64,000 nt of DNA, from contig NZ_WBXO01000004.1 of assembly GCF_008933955.1 (NCBI RefSeq), forward strand, positions 124,001 through 188,000, written 5' to 3'. Shown here piece by piece: positions 26,603 through 33,977 of the stretch (positions are counted from its first letter, which is position 1; each line of letters opens with the position of its first letter). The notes beneath the pieces were generated by a model that saw only the letters and a program-made list of their open reading frames with translations, ran no database searches and was not told where the DNA came from. This DNA comes from Heliorestis acidaminivorans (lineage in GTDB: Bacteria; Bacillota; Desulfitobacteriia; Heliobacteriales; Heliobacteriaceae). Made by a program: the position numbers and the translations under genes.

Positions 26603-28276
26603 TTGCTGGGAGCATTCGAAAAAGAAGCTAAGAATATGAGCGTTCTTTATGTAGAAGATGAACGGATCATACGTGAGCAGATGAAGCGTCTCCTGGGGAA
26701 GTTCTTTGCCGATGTGAAGATTGCTGAAGATGGCGAAAAAGGATTGGCTTTCTATCAGGATAATCCTAAGGCTTATGATATTGTAATGACTGATATCTCT
26801 ATGCCTCATATGGATGGGCTTGAAATGATCAAAGCTATTAAAGCGATCAATTCTGTACAGCATATTATTGTCTTATCAGCTCACAACGATGCCGATAATT
26901 TATTAAAAGCAATTGATTTAGGTGTTGATCATTTTATGATCAAGCCGGTTTATCGTGAGAAGTTTTTGCATGTTATTCAAAAGGCTGTCCTGCGTATTGC
27001 TAGAGAAAGAGAAATAAAAACAATCGAGAAACTCTATAGCGACGTTATGACAGGATTGCCTAATAGATTTAAGTTGCTTAAAGACTTGCAAGAGCAATAT
27101 GAGCAAAATTCTCCATCGCTGTTTTTGTTAAATATTGATAATTTCAAGGAGACGAACGACCTTTTTGGCTATGATGCTGGTGACTTTGTGCTGGTTGAGT
27201 TGTCCAAGCGAGTTCGTGCCTTATTGCCTGACGATAACTACAATCTTTATCGCATACAAGGCGATGAATACGCTATTCTCATCAACTGCTCTGTTCCTTC
27301 TTCTGAATACTTAGGCTTAGTGGAGCGCATTCTTCAGGAAGCAAATGATCGGCCCTTTCTGTATCAAGACCTAGATATTTATATAACTCTTAGCATTAGT
27401 GTGGTTCGTGGAGAAGATGGTTACCAAGGCGAAGATATTGTACTGCAAGCTAATAGGGCTATGAACATTGTAAAAGAAAAAAAGAAAAGCTTCTTAATAT
27501 ACGATCCTGCCCAGTGGACTTCTGAGGACTATAAGGAAAACCTTAAGTACACTAGGATGATCAAAGAAGCTCTCCATAACGATAAAATCATATTATATTA
27601 CCAGCCAATCTGGAACAACAGAAAGCAGAAAATTGGAAAATACGAGTGCTTAGTGCGATTGGTAGATGAAGAGGGTCAAGTACACGGGCCTTTCAAGTTC
27701 TTAAAAATTGCTAAAAAAACGAAAACTCATGGTTTGATTACTCGTCGAGTGATAGAAAAGTCTTTTCAGCGTTTTTCTCAGCAAAACATTGACTTTTCTA
27801 TTAACTTATCTGTACAAGATATTCTTGATGAAGATATTGTACAAACAATCCGAAAAGGATTGATCGATCAGAAAATTAAGCCTGGTCAGGTAGGCTTTGA
27901 GATTTTGGAATCAGAAGGTATAGAGAACTATCATGAAGTAATGAAGTTTATTAAAGAAATGAAGACTCTAGGTCATAAAATTAGTATTGATGATTTTGGT
28001 ATGGGTTACTCCAACTTTAATCATATTATTCAGTTGAACGTAGACTATCTGAAGCTCGATAGTTCTCTTATAAAAAATATTGATCAAGATATAGCGGCCC
28101 AAACCATAGTTCGATCTATTGTACACTTCACAAAAAAACTAGGTATTAAAACGATTGCTGAATTCGTGCATTCTGAAGCAGTTTTCAATAAAGTCAGAGA
28201 ATTGGGGATTGATTTCTCGCAGGGTTACTATATTGGAAAGCCTTCTATGTACTTAATGGGCGAATGTGAAAATTAA
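26603..28276 (+). CDS. Receiver-GGDEF-EAL cyclic-di-GMP signalling protein
   Basis: The 557-residue protein has three domains. A receiver (residues about 13-130) has VEDE, phospho-acceptor aspartate in MTDISMPHMDG, and a KP pair (MIKPV). The GGDEF domain (about 140-300) has IQGDEYAIL in place of GGDEF, so cyclase activity is doubtful. The EAL domain (about 310-550) keeps ECL, NLSVQD, FEILESE, DDFGMGYSN and KLD, so phosphodiesterase activity is likely. The start is a TTG after GGGAGGAG. It follows cheD by 42 bases and may link chemotaxis signals to c-di-GMP breakdown. Confidence 0.9.
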   Translation: MLGAFEKEAKNMSVLYVEDERIIREQMKRLLGKFFADVKIAEDGEKGLAFYQDNPKAYDIVMTDISMPHMDGLEMIKAIKAINSVQHIIVLSAHNDADNLLKAIDLGVDHFMIKPVYREKFLHVIQKAVLRIAREREIKTIEKLYSDVMTGLPNRFKLLKDLQEQYEQNSPSLFLLNIDNFKETNDLFGYDAGDFVLVELSKRVRALLPDDNYNLYRIQGDEYAILINCSVPSSEYLGLVERILQEANDRPFLYQDLDIYITLSISVVRGEDGYQGEDIVLQANRAMNIVKEKKKSFLIYDPAQWTSEDYKENLKYTRMIKEALHNDKIILYYQPIWNNRKQKIGKYECLVRLVDEEGQVHGPFKFLKIAKKTKTHGLITRRVIEKSFQRFSQQNIDFSINLSVQDILDEDIVQTIRKGLIDQKIKPGQVGFEILESEGIENYHEVMKFIKEMKTLGHKISIDDFGMGYSNFNHIIQLNVDYLKLDSSLIKNIDQDIAAQTIVRSIVHFTKKLGIKTIAEFVHSEAVFNKVRELGIDFSQGYYIGKPSMYLMGECEN

Positions 28277-28465
28277 GGTAAAGAGATAGTGATTTTTTCT
28301 CCTAAATCAGATACAATGATAGTGAATCGAATGTTTATATTTTGTTTGCAAAAAGGAAAACTTGAAGACACGTCGAATTAATGGCTAAATCGCCAAGTTC
28401 TGGTTGCTAAACTATTTTAACAACTAGAGCAGGTGCAATTTATAATTTACAGGAGGTGTTCAAGC

Positions 28466-28561
28466 ATGGAAATGTACAGCCCCATTTGGAATGTAGCTCA
28501 TGTATTGGCTCTTATGTTACTTTTACTTCATATCCCTTTCTATTTTGTCTTGAAAGACTAG
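28466..28561 (+). CDS. 31-residue single-helix membrane peptide, candidate PshX of the heliobacterial reaction centre
   Basis: An ideal AGGAGGTG is followed eight bases later by an ATG opening a 31-codon frame. The peptide is one membrane helix with a short polar start (MEMYSPIWN), histidines at positions 12 and 22 in the hydrophobic stretch, and a basic/acidic end (LKD). A strong hairpin follows. The heliobacterial reaction centre contains a small single-helix subunit, PshX, which as I recall has 31 residues and binds antenna bacteriochlorophyll g. Length, topology and histidines agree, but I could not compare sequences. It could be another small membrane protein. Confidence 0.6.
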   Translation: MEMYSPIWNVAHVLALMLLLLHIPFYFVLKD

Positions 28562-28585
28562 TACATGAAAAGGCTTGGTCCCTCT

Positions 28586-28644
28586 AGAAAGAGCCAGAAG
28601 ATAGAGACCCGAATGGGTGGTCTCTTTTCTTCTGGCTCTTTCTC
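28586..28644 (+). terminator. Long hairpin after the 31-residue peptide gene
   Basis: AGAAAGAGCCAGAAGA pairs with TCTTCTGGCTCTTTCT, and an inner AGAGACC/GGTCTCT stem caps it. The stem is unusually long. It lies between convergent small genes and could also stabilise the upstream mRNA. Confidence 0.75.
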
Positions 28645-28665
28645 TACGTAAAGAACTATTTTGCT

Positions 28666-28830
28666 TTACTTCTTAGTTGTTGATCTAGGAACGAAAGTTT
28701 CACAAGCTGTGTCGTCGGAAATACTAGTCATGTGATCAGGCACTCTTGATTTTACCTGTACTGTAGAGGCCTGGCAAAATTCACTGTGATTGTAATGACA
28801 CTCTTCTACATCGCATTTAATCATAGACAT
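28666..28830 (-). CDS. DUF1540 small cysteine-rich protein
   Basis: This 54-residue reading frame starts at an ATG seven bases after AGGAGGTG. It has the DUF1540 pattern: CDVEECHYNHSEFCQA, then a VQV strand and a C-terminal DTACETF. The cysteines suggest metal binding. The family is widespread in spore-forming Clostridia, but its function is unknown. The gene stands alone between the peptide gene and dnaX. Confidence 0.85.
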   Translation of the reverse strand: MSMIKCDVEECHYNHSEFCQASTVQVKSRVPDHMTSISDDTACETFVPRSTTKK

Positions 28831-28959
28831 TAACTTCACCTCCTGTCCTATCCGCCTTTATTTTTGCCGGAAGGTAAAAGATTATGAGAGGCTTCAAGGT
28901 GGAAGTTTCTGTTAAGTGCCTGCTTTTCTTTTTAACTTTTCTTGCTAACTACTGTTGCT

Positions 28960-30792
28960 TTAATCTTTTAGCTTATATTTGAGAGATGCTTTTTCTTCTG
29001 GAGGTCTGTCAATATACTGGATTTCTAGGTCTGGAGCGTCTAGGATCTGACGAACTTTTGCTTCGTCCAAAAGGGGTGCTCCTTCAAGTGGCTCAGGTGT
29101 TGTAGCCGAGTTCTTAGGAAAAGGAACAGTATTGTTTTTTTTAGAGGAAATTGCTTCCGAGGGGGTAAGTATTACCGGGCGGTCTTCAGCAGTGCCTTGG
29201 CTTTCGTGGTACAAAGCTATTTCTAGGGGCTGACTAAAAATTTCTAAGAGAGCTTTTTTTACTGATAAGGTAAGATCTTTAAGTCTAGGGTCGTTAGGCT
29301 GGCTGTATAGAGGGCAACTATGCTGTAAATAGACTGTTTTTTCGTGGACTTTATCCAGACTTGTCTGGTTACGTAAAATAGAACGAAGGGGTGGCGAGCT
29401 TAAGTACTCTTTGGCTTTCTCAAGTACTTCAGGCCAGTAGCGCTGTAGTTGCTCTAGTGTTATTGTTGAATCGGAAGAAGGAGCTACAGATTTAACTTGA
29501 TAACTTGCTGTAGAAGCTGTGGAAGAGGGCTCTTTTAGCAAAGGAGTAGTTGGCGGCGGGGGAATGTTTTCTGTCCCTAAGTTTACTCTAGCTAAGCGCT
29601 TTTCTAGTTCTTCGATGCGTTGGCGAAGAGCTTGAAGTTCCCTAGGATCAGCATTTGTTGAACTAGTTGGTACTGCTGTGACTTTTGGTTTTTCTAAGTC
29701 TTCTTGGTTAGCAATTCGGATAAAAGCCACTTCTAGCAGTAGTCTAGGATGGCTTGTCCACTTCATATCTGTTTCTGCTTTGCTTAGTAAAGCTAGAGCT
29801 CTTTGAATATCATCAGCTGAAAGAGATGATTTCATAGCAAGAATCTTGTTGGACAGTTCAGGAGATAAGTTGACTAGATCGTGGCTCTTCGGTATGGTAG
29901 TGAGAATCAAGCGATCACGATAATGATCTAAGAGATCTCTAGTGAGAGGCCGAATTTCTTTTCCGCGGCTAATTAGTTCATGAAGAAGTAGCAAGGCTTC
30001 TGAAAGTTGACCTTCTGCTAAGTATTGACTTATCTCAAAAAGAGTTTCGTCGCTGACAGCACCTAAAATGCTAGTAATGTCTTCAATAGTAATAGATGAA
30101 CCGGCAAAAGAATGAGCTTGATCTAAGATGCTGAGAGCATCGCGCATGCCACCTTCTGCTTTGCGAGCAATAAAGTGAAGCGTATCATCACTTATTTCTA
30201 GTTGGTAATGGGTAGCAATTTCCCGCAGTCTCTGCACAATTTGAGCCACATCAAGGCGACGAAAATCAAAACGTTGACAGCGAGATAAAATAGTTGCTGG
30301 TATTTTGTGTACTTCTGTTGTTGCTAGTACAAAGATTACGTTAGCCGGCGGTTCTTCCAGTGTTTTTAACAAAGCGTTAAAAGCTTCTGTCGTTAGCATA
30401 TGAACTTCGTCAATAATATAAACTTTATATGTTCCTTCTTGTGGTGCGTACTTTACTTGTTCACGAAGCTCTCTAATTTCATCGACACCTCGGTTGGAGG
30501 CGGCGTCAATTTCCAAAACGTCATGAGATGAGCCGTTGTTGATGGCACGACAATTACTGCAGTCGTTGCAAGGCTTTCTCTTGGCCTCTAAGCTACTACT
30601 GCAGTTAAGCGCTTTAGCTAATACCTTGGCTGTTGTTGTTTTTCCAGTGCCCCGAGGTCCGCAGAAGAGATAAGCGTGGGCTATGCGCTGATAGAGAAGT
30701 GCATTCTGCAAAGTGCAACTAACGTGCTCTTGGCCGACCAATTCTTGAAATGTACCTGGTCGCCATTCCCGATATAAGGCTAAGTAAGCCAT
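28960..30792 (-). CDS. dnaX: DNA polymerase III subunits gamma/tau
   Basis: The protein begins MAYLALYREWRPGTFQELVG, the typical DnaX start. The longer frame to 30834 is rejected because AGGAGG sits just before the ATG at 30792. It has Walker A CGPRGTGKTTTAK, a zinc site (CNDCSNC with a preceding cysteine), DEVHML, and sensor SRCQRFDFRR. Residues about 1-370 form the clamp-loader ATPase and the remainder the tau tail, giving 610 residues. DnaX loads the beta clamp. In Bacillus it neighbours the SRP RNA, ybaB and recR, as here. Confidence 0.97.
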   Translation of the reverse strand: MAYLALYREWRPGTFQELVGQEHVSCTLQNALLYQRIAHAYLFCGPRGTGKTTTAKVLAKALNCSSSLEAKRKPCNDCSNCRAINNGSSHDVLEIDAASNRGVDEIRELREQVKYAPQEGTYKVYIIDEVHMLTTEAFNALLKTLEEPPANVIFVLATTEVHKIPATILSRCQRFDFRRLDVAQIVQRLREIATHYQLEISDDTLHFIARKAEGGMRDALSILDQAHSFAGSSITIEDITSILGAVSDETLFEISQYLAEGQLSEALLLLHELISRGKEIRPLTRDLLDHYRDRLILTTIPKSHDLVNLSPELSNKILAMKSSLSADDIQRALALLSKAETDMKWTSHPRLLLEVAFIRIANQEDLEKPKVTAVPTSSTNADPRELQALRQRIEELEKRLARVNLGTENIPPPPTTPLLKEPSSTASTASYQVKSVAPSSDSTITLEQLQRYWPEVLEKAKEYLSSPPLRSILRNQTSLDKVHEKTVYLQHSCPLYSQPNDPRLKDLTLSVKKALLEIFSQPLEIALYHESQGTAEDRPVILTPSEAISSKKNNTVPFPKNSATTPEPLEGAPLLDEAKVRQILDAPDLEIQYIDRPPEEKASLKYKLKD

Positions 30793-30889
30793 GGCAATCC
30801 TCCTAGATACAGAAAAAAGATGGTTCTTAACCATCTTTTTCTACCTTACTAGCTTGTTGCTATATATACTGCATTATTGTAAAATTAAA

Positions 30890-31158
30890 GGCCGTGCGCT
30901 TTCTTCGAACACTGCCTTCCAGGCGTTACCTCTGCAGTTAGCTCGGGCCAGGCTACCCTACGGCACCCGAAATGGCCTACTTACCGTTGCTTCCTTCCGG
31001 ACCTGGCGGGGTTCATAGGTTTCCGTTGCGTAGGACCCAACCGTCTACACCACTTACAGAGGCCAGTCCCCACAAGACAGGCCCTCTAGAAAAGCTTCAA
31101 CCCCGCTACAGCGGATTGCGGGTTACAAGGCACCGCTATCGCCCCGTTTAGCACGGCC
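30890..31158 (-). ncRNA. ffs: Signal recognition particle RNA, large (Alu-containing) type
   Basis: On the minus strand the RNA starts with GGCCGTGC and ends with GCACGGC, which pair to close the molecule. The apical domain contains CCAGGTCCGGAAGGAAGCA, the conserved Ffh-binding helix 8 with its GGAA loop. The roughly 269-base length and the 5' Alu-like region match the Bacillus-type scRNA. It guides membrane protein targeting. The exact ends are estimated from the closing helix. Confidence 0.93.
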
Positions 31159-31185
31159 AAGACTAGCTTGTTGAATACATGCAAT

Positions 31186-31214
31186 AGTATATCTTGATTA
31201 CAATGATTTGTAAA
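31186..31214 (-). promoter_or_regulatory. Promoter of the SRP RNA gene
   Basis: On the minus strand, TTTACA (31209-31214) and TATACT (31186-31191) are separated by exactly 17 bases and lie about 30 bases upstream of the mature RNA, consistent with a trimmed precursor. Confidence 0.7.
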
Positions 31215-31241
31215 GCCGATTCTATTGGTTATGCTGGAAAT

Positions 31242-31278
31242 GATTGTGCAGAGATCAAGTACTGACCTCTGCACAATC
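31242..31278. terminator. Hairpin downstream of the small minus-strand genes
   Basis: GATTGTGCAGAG and CTCTGCACAATC form a perfect 12-base-pair stem. A T run follows on the plus strand only. It separates the SRP promoter from the two tiny genes upstream and probably ends their transcript. Confidence 0.6.
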
Positions 31279-31292
31279 ACTTTTTTGGCCTT

Positions 31293-31406
31293 TTAGCGGA
31301 AGGGCATGCGGTTGCGGAAGAGCCAGCGCAATCCCGTGCGGGCGATGTTATACATAAAGAACCCACGGACGCCCATAGGGAGAAGACGACGGACTATGGT
31401 CCACAT
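31293..31406 (-). CDS. Arginine-rich 37-residue peptide, unknown
   Basis: An ATG preceded by GGAGGTGGG opens a 37-codon frame rich in arginine and aromatic residues (MWTIVRRLLPMGVRGFFMYN at the start and FRNRMPFR at the end). It may be an amphipathic membrane-surface helix. It begins three bases after the stop of the 46-residue gene, within the same likely operon. I do not recognise it. Strong ribosome-binding sites in both tiny genes are the main evidence for translation. Confidence 0.5.
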   Translation of the reverse strand: MWTIVRRLLPMGVRGFFMYNIARTGLRWLFRNRMPFR

Positions 31407-31409
31407 GCT

Positions 31410-31550
31410 TTACCCACCTCCAGGTTTTGCCCTTTGACTCTGGTTCTTTTCAGGAAAGTCATCTGGGTTCAAACCTTCGGCCAGTTCCTGTTCGAAAGGA
31501 GTCGCAATTTGAGGCGTAACTTTGCTGAGGCTTTTTTTGCCCTTCGCCAT
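31410..31550 (-). CDS. Hydrophilic 46-residue protein, unknown
   Basis: GAGGTG precedes an ATG that opens a 46-codon frame. The product is polar: a lysine-rich start (MAKGKKSLSKV), an acidic middle (FEQELAEGLNPDDFPEK) and a PGGG end. It may be a small spore or regulatory protein, but there is no recognisable family. It is followed three bases later by the 37-residue gene. Confidence 0.5.
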   Translation of the reverse strand: MAKGKKSLSKVTPQIATPFEQELAEGLNPDDFPEKNQSQRAKPGGG

Positions 31551-31674
31551 TTCTGCTCACCTCGAATATATTGTGCCGTAGAAAAGTAGCTTTTACGCTT
31601 CCTTTTTTTTCGCCTCTTTATACTTTTTGTGGATTGTGGTAGACTAGAGTGAAGGATTTTTAGGGGGAATTGGT

Positions 31675-31992
31675 ATGTTTGGTGGCAATATGCAAAAGAT
31701 GATGAAGCAAGTGCAGAAAATGCAAACTGATATGGCCAAAATGCAAGAAGAACTGGCTGAGCGTACAGTAGAGGCAACAGCAGGCGGTGGCGCAATTAAA
31801 GTTGTAGCTAACGGTAAGAACGAAGTGCTTTCTATTGAGATTGCACCGGAAGCTGTTGATCCCGATGATGTAGAAATGTTACAAGATTTGGTGCTTGCGG
31901 CAGTTAATGAGTCCCTGCGTAAGTCACAAGAAATGGTAGCTCAAGAAATGTCTAAGATCACTGGTGGAGTAAAAATCCCCGGTTTGTTCTAA
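31675..31992 (+). CDS. YbaB/EbfC nucleoid-associated protein
   Basis: The 105-residue protein has the YbaB fold: a long N-terminal helix rich in Met, Gln and Lys ([20 protein letters not shown]), then [17 protein letters not shown], and a C-terminal helix ending in GVKIPGLF. YbaB dimers bind DNA and are encoded with dnaX and recR in most bacteria. AGGGGG precedes the ATG. It starts 13 bases before recR, probably in one transcript. Confidence 0.95.
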   Translation: MFGGNMQKMMKQVQKMQTDMAKMQEELAERTVEATAGGGAIKVVANGKNEVLSIEIAPEAVDPDDVEMLQDLVLAAVNESLRKSQEMVAQEMSKITGGVKIPGLF

Positions 31993-32005
31993 TTGATGAA
32001 CCATT

Positions 32006-32605
32006 ATGCTTTATTATGCAGAACCTGTAAGTAAGCTTATAGAAGAACTCTCCAAATTGCCTGGTGTTGGCCCTAAGACGGCGCAGAGACTTGCTTTCTT
32101 TCTGCTTCGCCAGTCTCGGTCTGATGCTGTCGCTTTAGCGAGAGCCATTGTTGATGCTCACGACAAGACCAAATACTGTTCTTCTTGCATGAACTTGACG
32201 GAACGTGATCCCTGCCGCTTCTGTTGTGATGAACAGCGTGACCAATCACTGATTTGTGTGGTGGAAGATCCGAGAGATGTAGTGGCTATTGAGAAGACCC
32301 GTGATTATCACGGTCTTTATCATGTTCTCCATGGTTCTCTATCACCGATGGAAGGGATTGGACCTGAACAGCTAAAAATCAAAGAGTTGATGTCTCGCTT
32401 ATCTTCTCCTCACTTAAGGGAAGTAATCGTTGCTTCTAACCCTACAGTAGAAGGTGAAGCGACAGCGGCTTATCTAGCTCGTTTGATTAAGCCCATGGGA
32501 CTGAAGGTTACTAGGATAGCTCATGGTTTACCTGTTGGTGGCGATTTGGAATATGCTGATCAAGTTACTTTGTTACGTGCTTTAGAAGGACGTAGAGAAC
32601 TATAA
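32006..32605 (+). CDS. recR: Recombination mediator RecR
   Basis: The 199-residue protein has the helix-hairpin-helix region [18 protein letters not shown], a zinc finger [16 protein letters not shown], a Toprim domain ([15 protein letters not shown]) and a closing [19 protein letters not shown], all diagnostic of RecR. It works with RecF/RecO in loading RecA at gaps. It ends with a normal terminator. Confidence 0.97.
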   Translation: MLYYAEPVSKLIEELSKLPGVGPKTAQRLAFFLLRQSRSDAVALARAIVDAHDKTKYCSSCMNLTERDPCRFCCDEQRDQSLICVVEDPRDVVAIEKTRDYHGLYHVLHGSLSPMEGIGPEQLKIKELMSRLSSPHLREVIVASNPTVEGEATAAYLARLIKPMGLKVTRIAHGLPVGGDLEYADQVTLLRALEGRREL

Positions 32606-32625
32606 ATAGAAGAAAGTATAACAAG

Positions 32626-32665
32626 AAACAGCTCGATGCCGAAAAAATGGCAGGGCTGTTTTTTC
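32626..32665 (+). terminator. Intrinsic terminator after recR
   Basis: AAACAGC and GCTGTTT enclose a TGCC/GGCA inner stem. A T-rich run follows. Confidence 0.8.
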
Positions 32666-32766
32666 TTTTTCAGTTCTGTTTTTGTCGGACAGGCGTAAGA
32701 TGTAGGGGGAAAGTTTTTCCAGAAATTATTATGATTTTTTAGGAATTAATAAAGAGGTGAATGCTG

Positions 32767-33042
32767 ATGATGGAGTTAACGACAGAGCAGTTTGTAATTA
32801 CTATTGTTGTTGCTTTTTTGTTACTGCTTGCTGTTCATTTTTTGTGGCGACCTATTCGCTGGATCTTTGTCATTGCCTTTAATTCTTTACTGGGTCTTTT
32901 AGTGCTTTGGGCCATTAACTTTGTAGGTGCTCTTGTAGGTTTTTCTCTCCCTTTGAACTTATTTACAGCACTAGTCGTTGGTTTTCTAGGCCTACCTGGT
33001 TTGTTATTACTGATTATATTAAAGTACTGGATATTGTTGTAG
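32767..33042 (+). CDS. BofA-like pro-sigma-K processing inhibitor
   Basis: The roughly 91-residue protein is almost entirely hydrophobic with three likely helices, followed by the family signature LVVGFLGLPGLLLLIILKY at the C-terminus. BofA inhibits the SpoIVFB protease in the forespore membrane to time sigma-K activation. It lies downstream of recR, as in Bacillus. Three ATG codons are close; ATG 32767 has the best spacing from GAGGTGA. Confidence 0.88.
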   Translation: MMELTTEQFVITIVVAFLLLLAVHFLWRPIRWIFVIAFNSLLGLLVLWAINFVGALVGFSLPLNLFTALVVGFLGLPGLLLLIILKYWILL

Positions 33043-33049
33043 TAGATAC

Positions 33050-33079
33050 TTGACCTAATTGACTTTAATTATATATAAT
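33050..33079 (+). promoter_or_regulatory. Promoter of the ATPase-kor operon
   Basis: TTGACC (33050-33055) and TATAAT (33074-33079) are spaced by 18 bases. This predicts a leader of about 210 bases before the ATPase gene. Confidence 0.7.
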
Positions 33080-33092
33080 AGGCAATGGTAGG

Positions 33093-33130
33093 CGAGGCTA
33101 GAAATGTCTTCCCTGACAAGATAGTCCTCG
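33093..33130 (+). promoter_or_regulatory. Structured leader of the kor operon (attenuator-like hairpin)
   Basis: CGAGG and CCTCG, with inner CTA/TAG and TCTT/AAGA pairs, form a long hairpin immediately followed by TTCTTTT. It lies just after the predicted transcription start and could act as an attenuator. No ligand or regulatory protein can be named. Confidence 0.4.
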
Positions 33131-33220
33131 TTCTTTTGCTATGTAGATATAGAATCTTTTTCTTGATTTTTATGCAATTTGGCATATTAAGGAAAGAGAA
33201 AGGGTTTGTTCATTGGGAGC

Positions 33221-33300
33221 ATGATTCCAATTAAGACCGGGGAATATAAAGTCAATGGAGGTGGTGAACGATTAACAGCTCCGATCAACGGAGAATGGTA
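33221..33300 (+). CDS. Possible 26-codon upstream frame coupled to the ATPase gene
   Basis: An ATG at 33221 opens a frame whose stop TAG (33298-33300) overlaps the ATG of the ATPase gene (ATGGTAG). An in-frame TTG at 33206 is another possible start. The peptide contains IKTGEYKVNGGGERLTAPIN. The overlap would explain why the ATPase start has no good Shine-Dalgarno of its own. Translation is not proven. Confidence 0.3.
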
Positions 33301-33948
33301 GAAGCTTATATCGGTGAATATGCAAGTGGTAAAAGTGAAAATGCTGTCAACCGTGCTCTCGATCTTCTCGAGAGAGGTAGGACCGTTACACTAGTCGACT
33401 TAGATATTGTCGAACCATTTTATACGCTAAGACCGATAAAAAAAGAGCTAGAAGCAAAGGGGCTTTCGGTCATCGCCTGGGAAACAGGTGATACGGTAGG
33501 CCTCGGAGAAGCTGGCAATTTGCTACGAGGCGATATGCTCTGGGCTTTACGTCGAGAAGGGGACATAGTGCTCGACATAGGTTATGGAGTAGAAGGTTCT
33601 AAAACCTTAAATTTGCTTCATGGTGCCCATCAAGATCCGGAACTTCGCATTATTGCCGTCATTAATATTTCTCGTCCTATGACTTCTTCGGTACAAGATG
33701 TTGTTGATTATGTTCGTGATCTGGGTCCTGTTCATGCAATATTGAACAACACCCATCTAGGTGAGGAAACAGATGAACAGATCATACAAGAAGGTGCCAA
33801 AGTCGTGGCAGAAGCGGCTAAAATTTTAGGGTTGCCCGTTGAGGCAACGGCGGCCGATGAGAAATTTCGGCCAACTTTAGGAGAAACTGATGCAATGGGA
33901 CATCCTGTCCGTTACTTGCATCGCTTGATGCCCAAAACATTTTGGTAA
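33295..33948 (+). CDS. P-loop ATP-binding protein of the kor operon
   Basis: The 217-residue protein begins with the Walker A motif IGEYASGKSE and continues LVDLDIVEPFYTLRP, a pattern of MinD/CobQ-like P-loop proteins. Later motifs include VGLGEAGNLLRGD and NNTHLGEETDEQ. It precedes the four oxidoreductase subunit genes by 29 bases, so a role in assembly, maturation or regulation of that enzyme is inferred. The ATG lacks a clean ribosome-binding site: a CTCCG/CGGAG hairpin covers the nearby GGAG, and a rare ATT at 33271 behind GGAGGTGG is also in frame. Confidence 0.75.
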   Translation: MVEAYIGEYASGKSENAVNRALDLLERGRTVTLVDLDIVEPFYTLRPIKKELEAKGLSVIAWETGDTVGLGEAGNLLRGDMLWALRREGDIVLDIGYGVEGSKTLNLLHGAHQDPELRIIAVINISRPMTSSVQDVVDYVRDLGPVHAILNNTHLGEETDEQIIQEGAKVVAEAAKILGLPVEATAADEKFRPTLGETDAMGHPVRYLHRLMPKTFW

Positions 33949-33977
33949 CATAACACCTCAGGAGGTGCACCTGCTAC

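Noticed and set aside
30791-31280. Small frames overlapping the SRP RNA on both strands
   Set aside because: They fall on a well-defined structured RNA gene and have no coding signature.
31469-31795. A 108-codon minus-strand frame across the ybaB start
   Set aside because: It overlaps ybaB and the 46-residue gene in another frame, and it has no recognisable domain.
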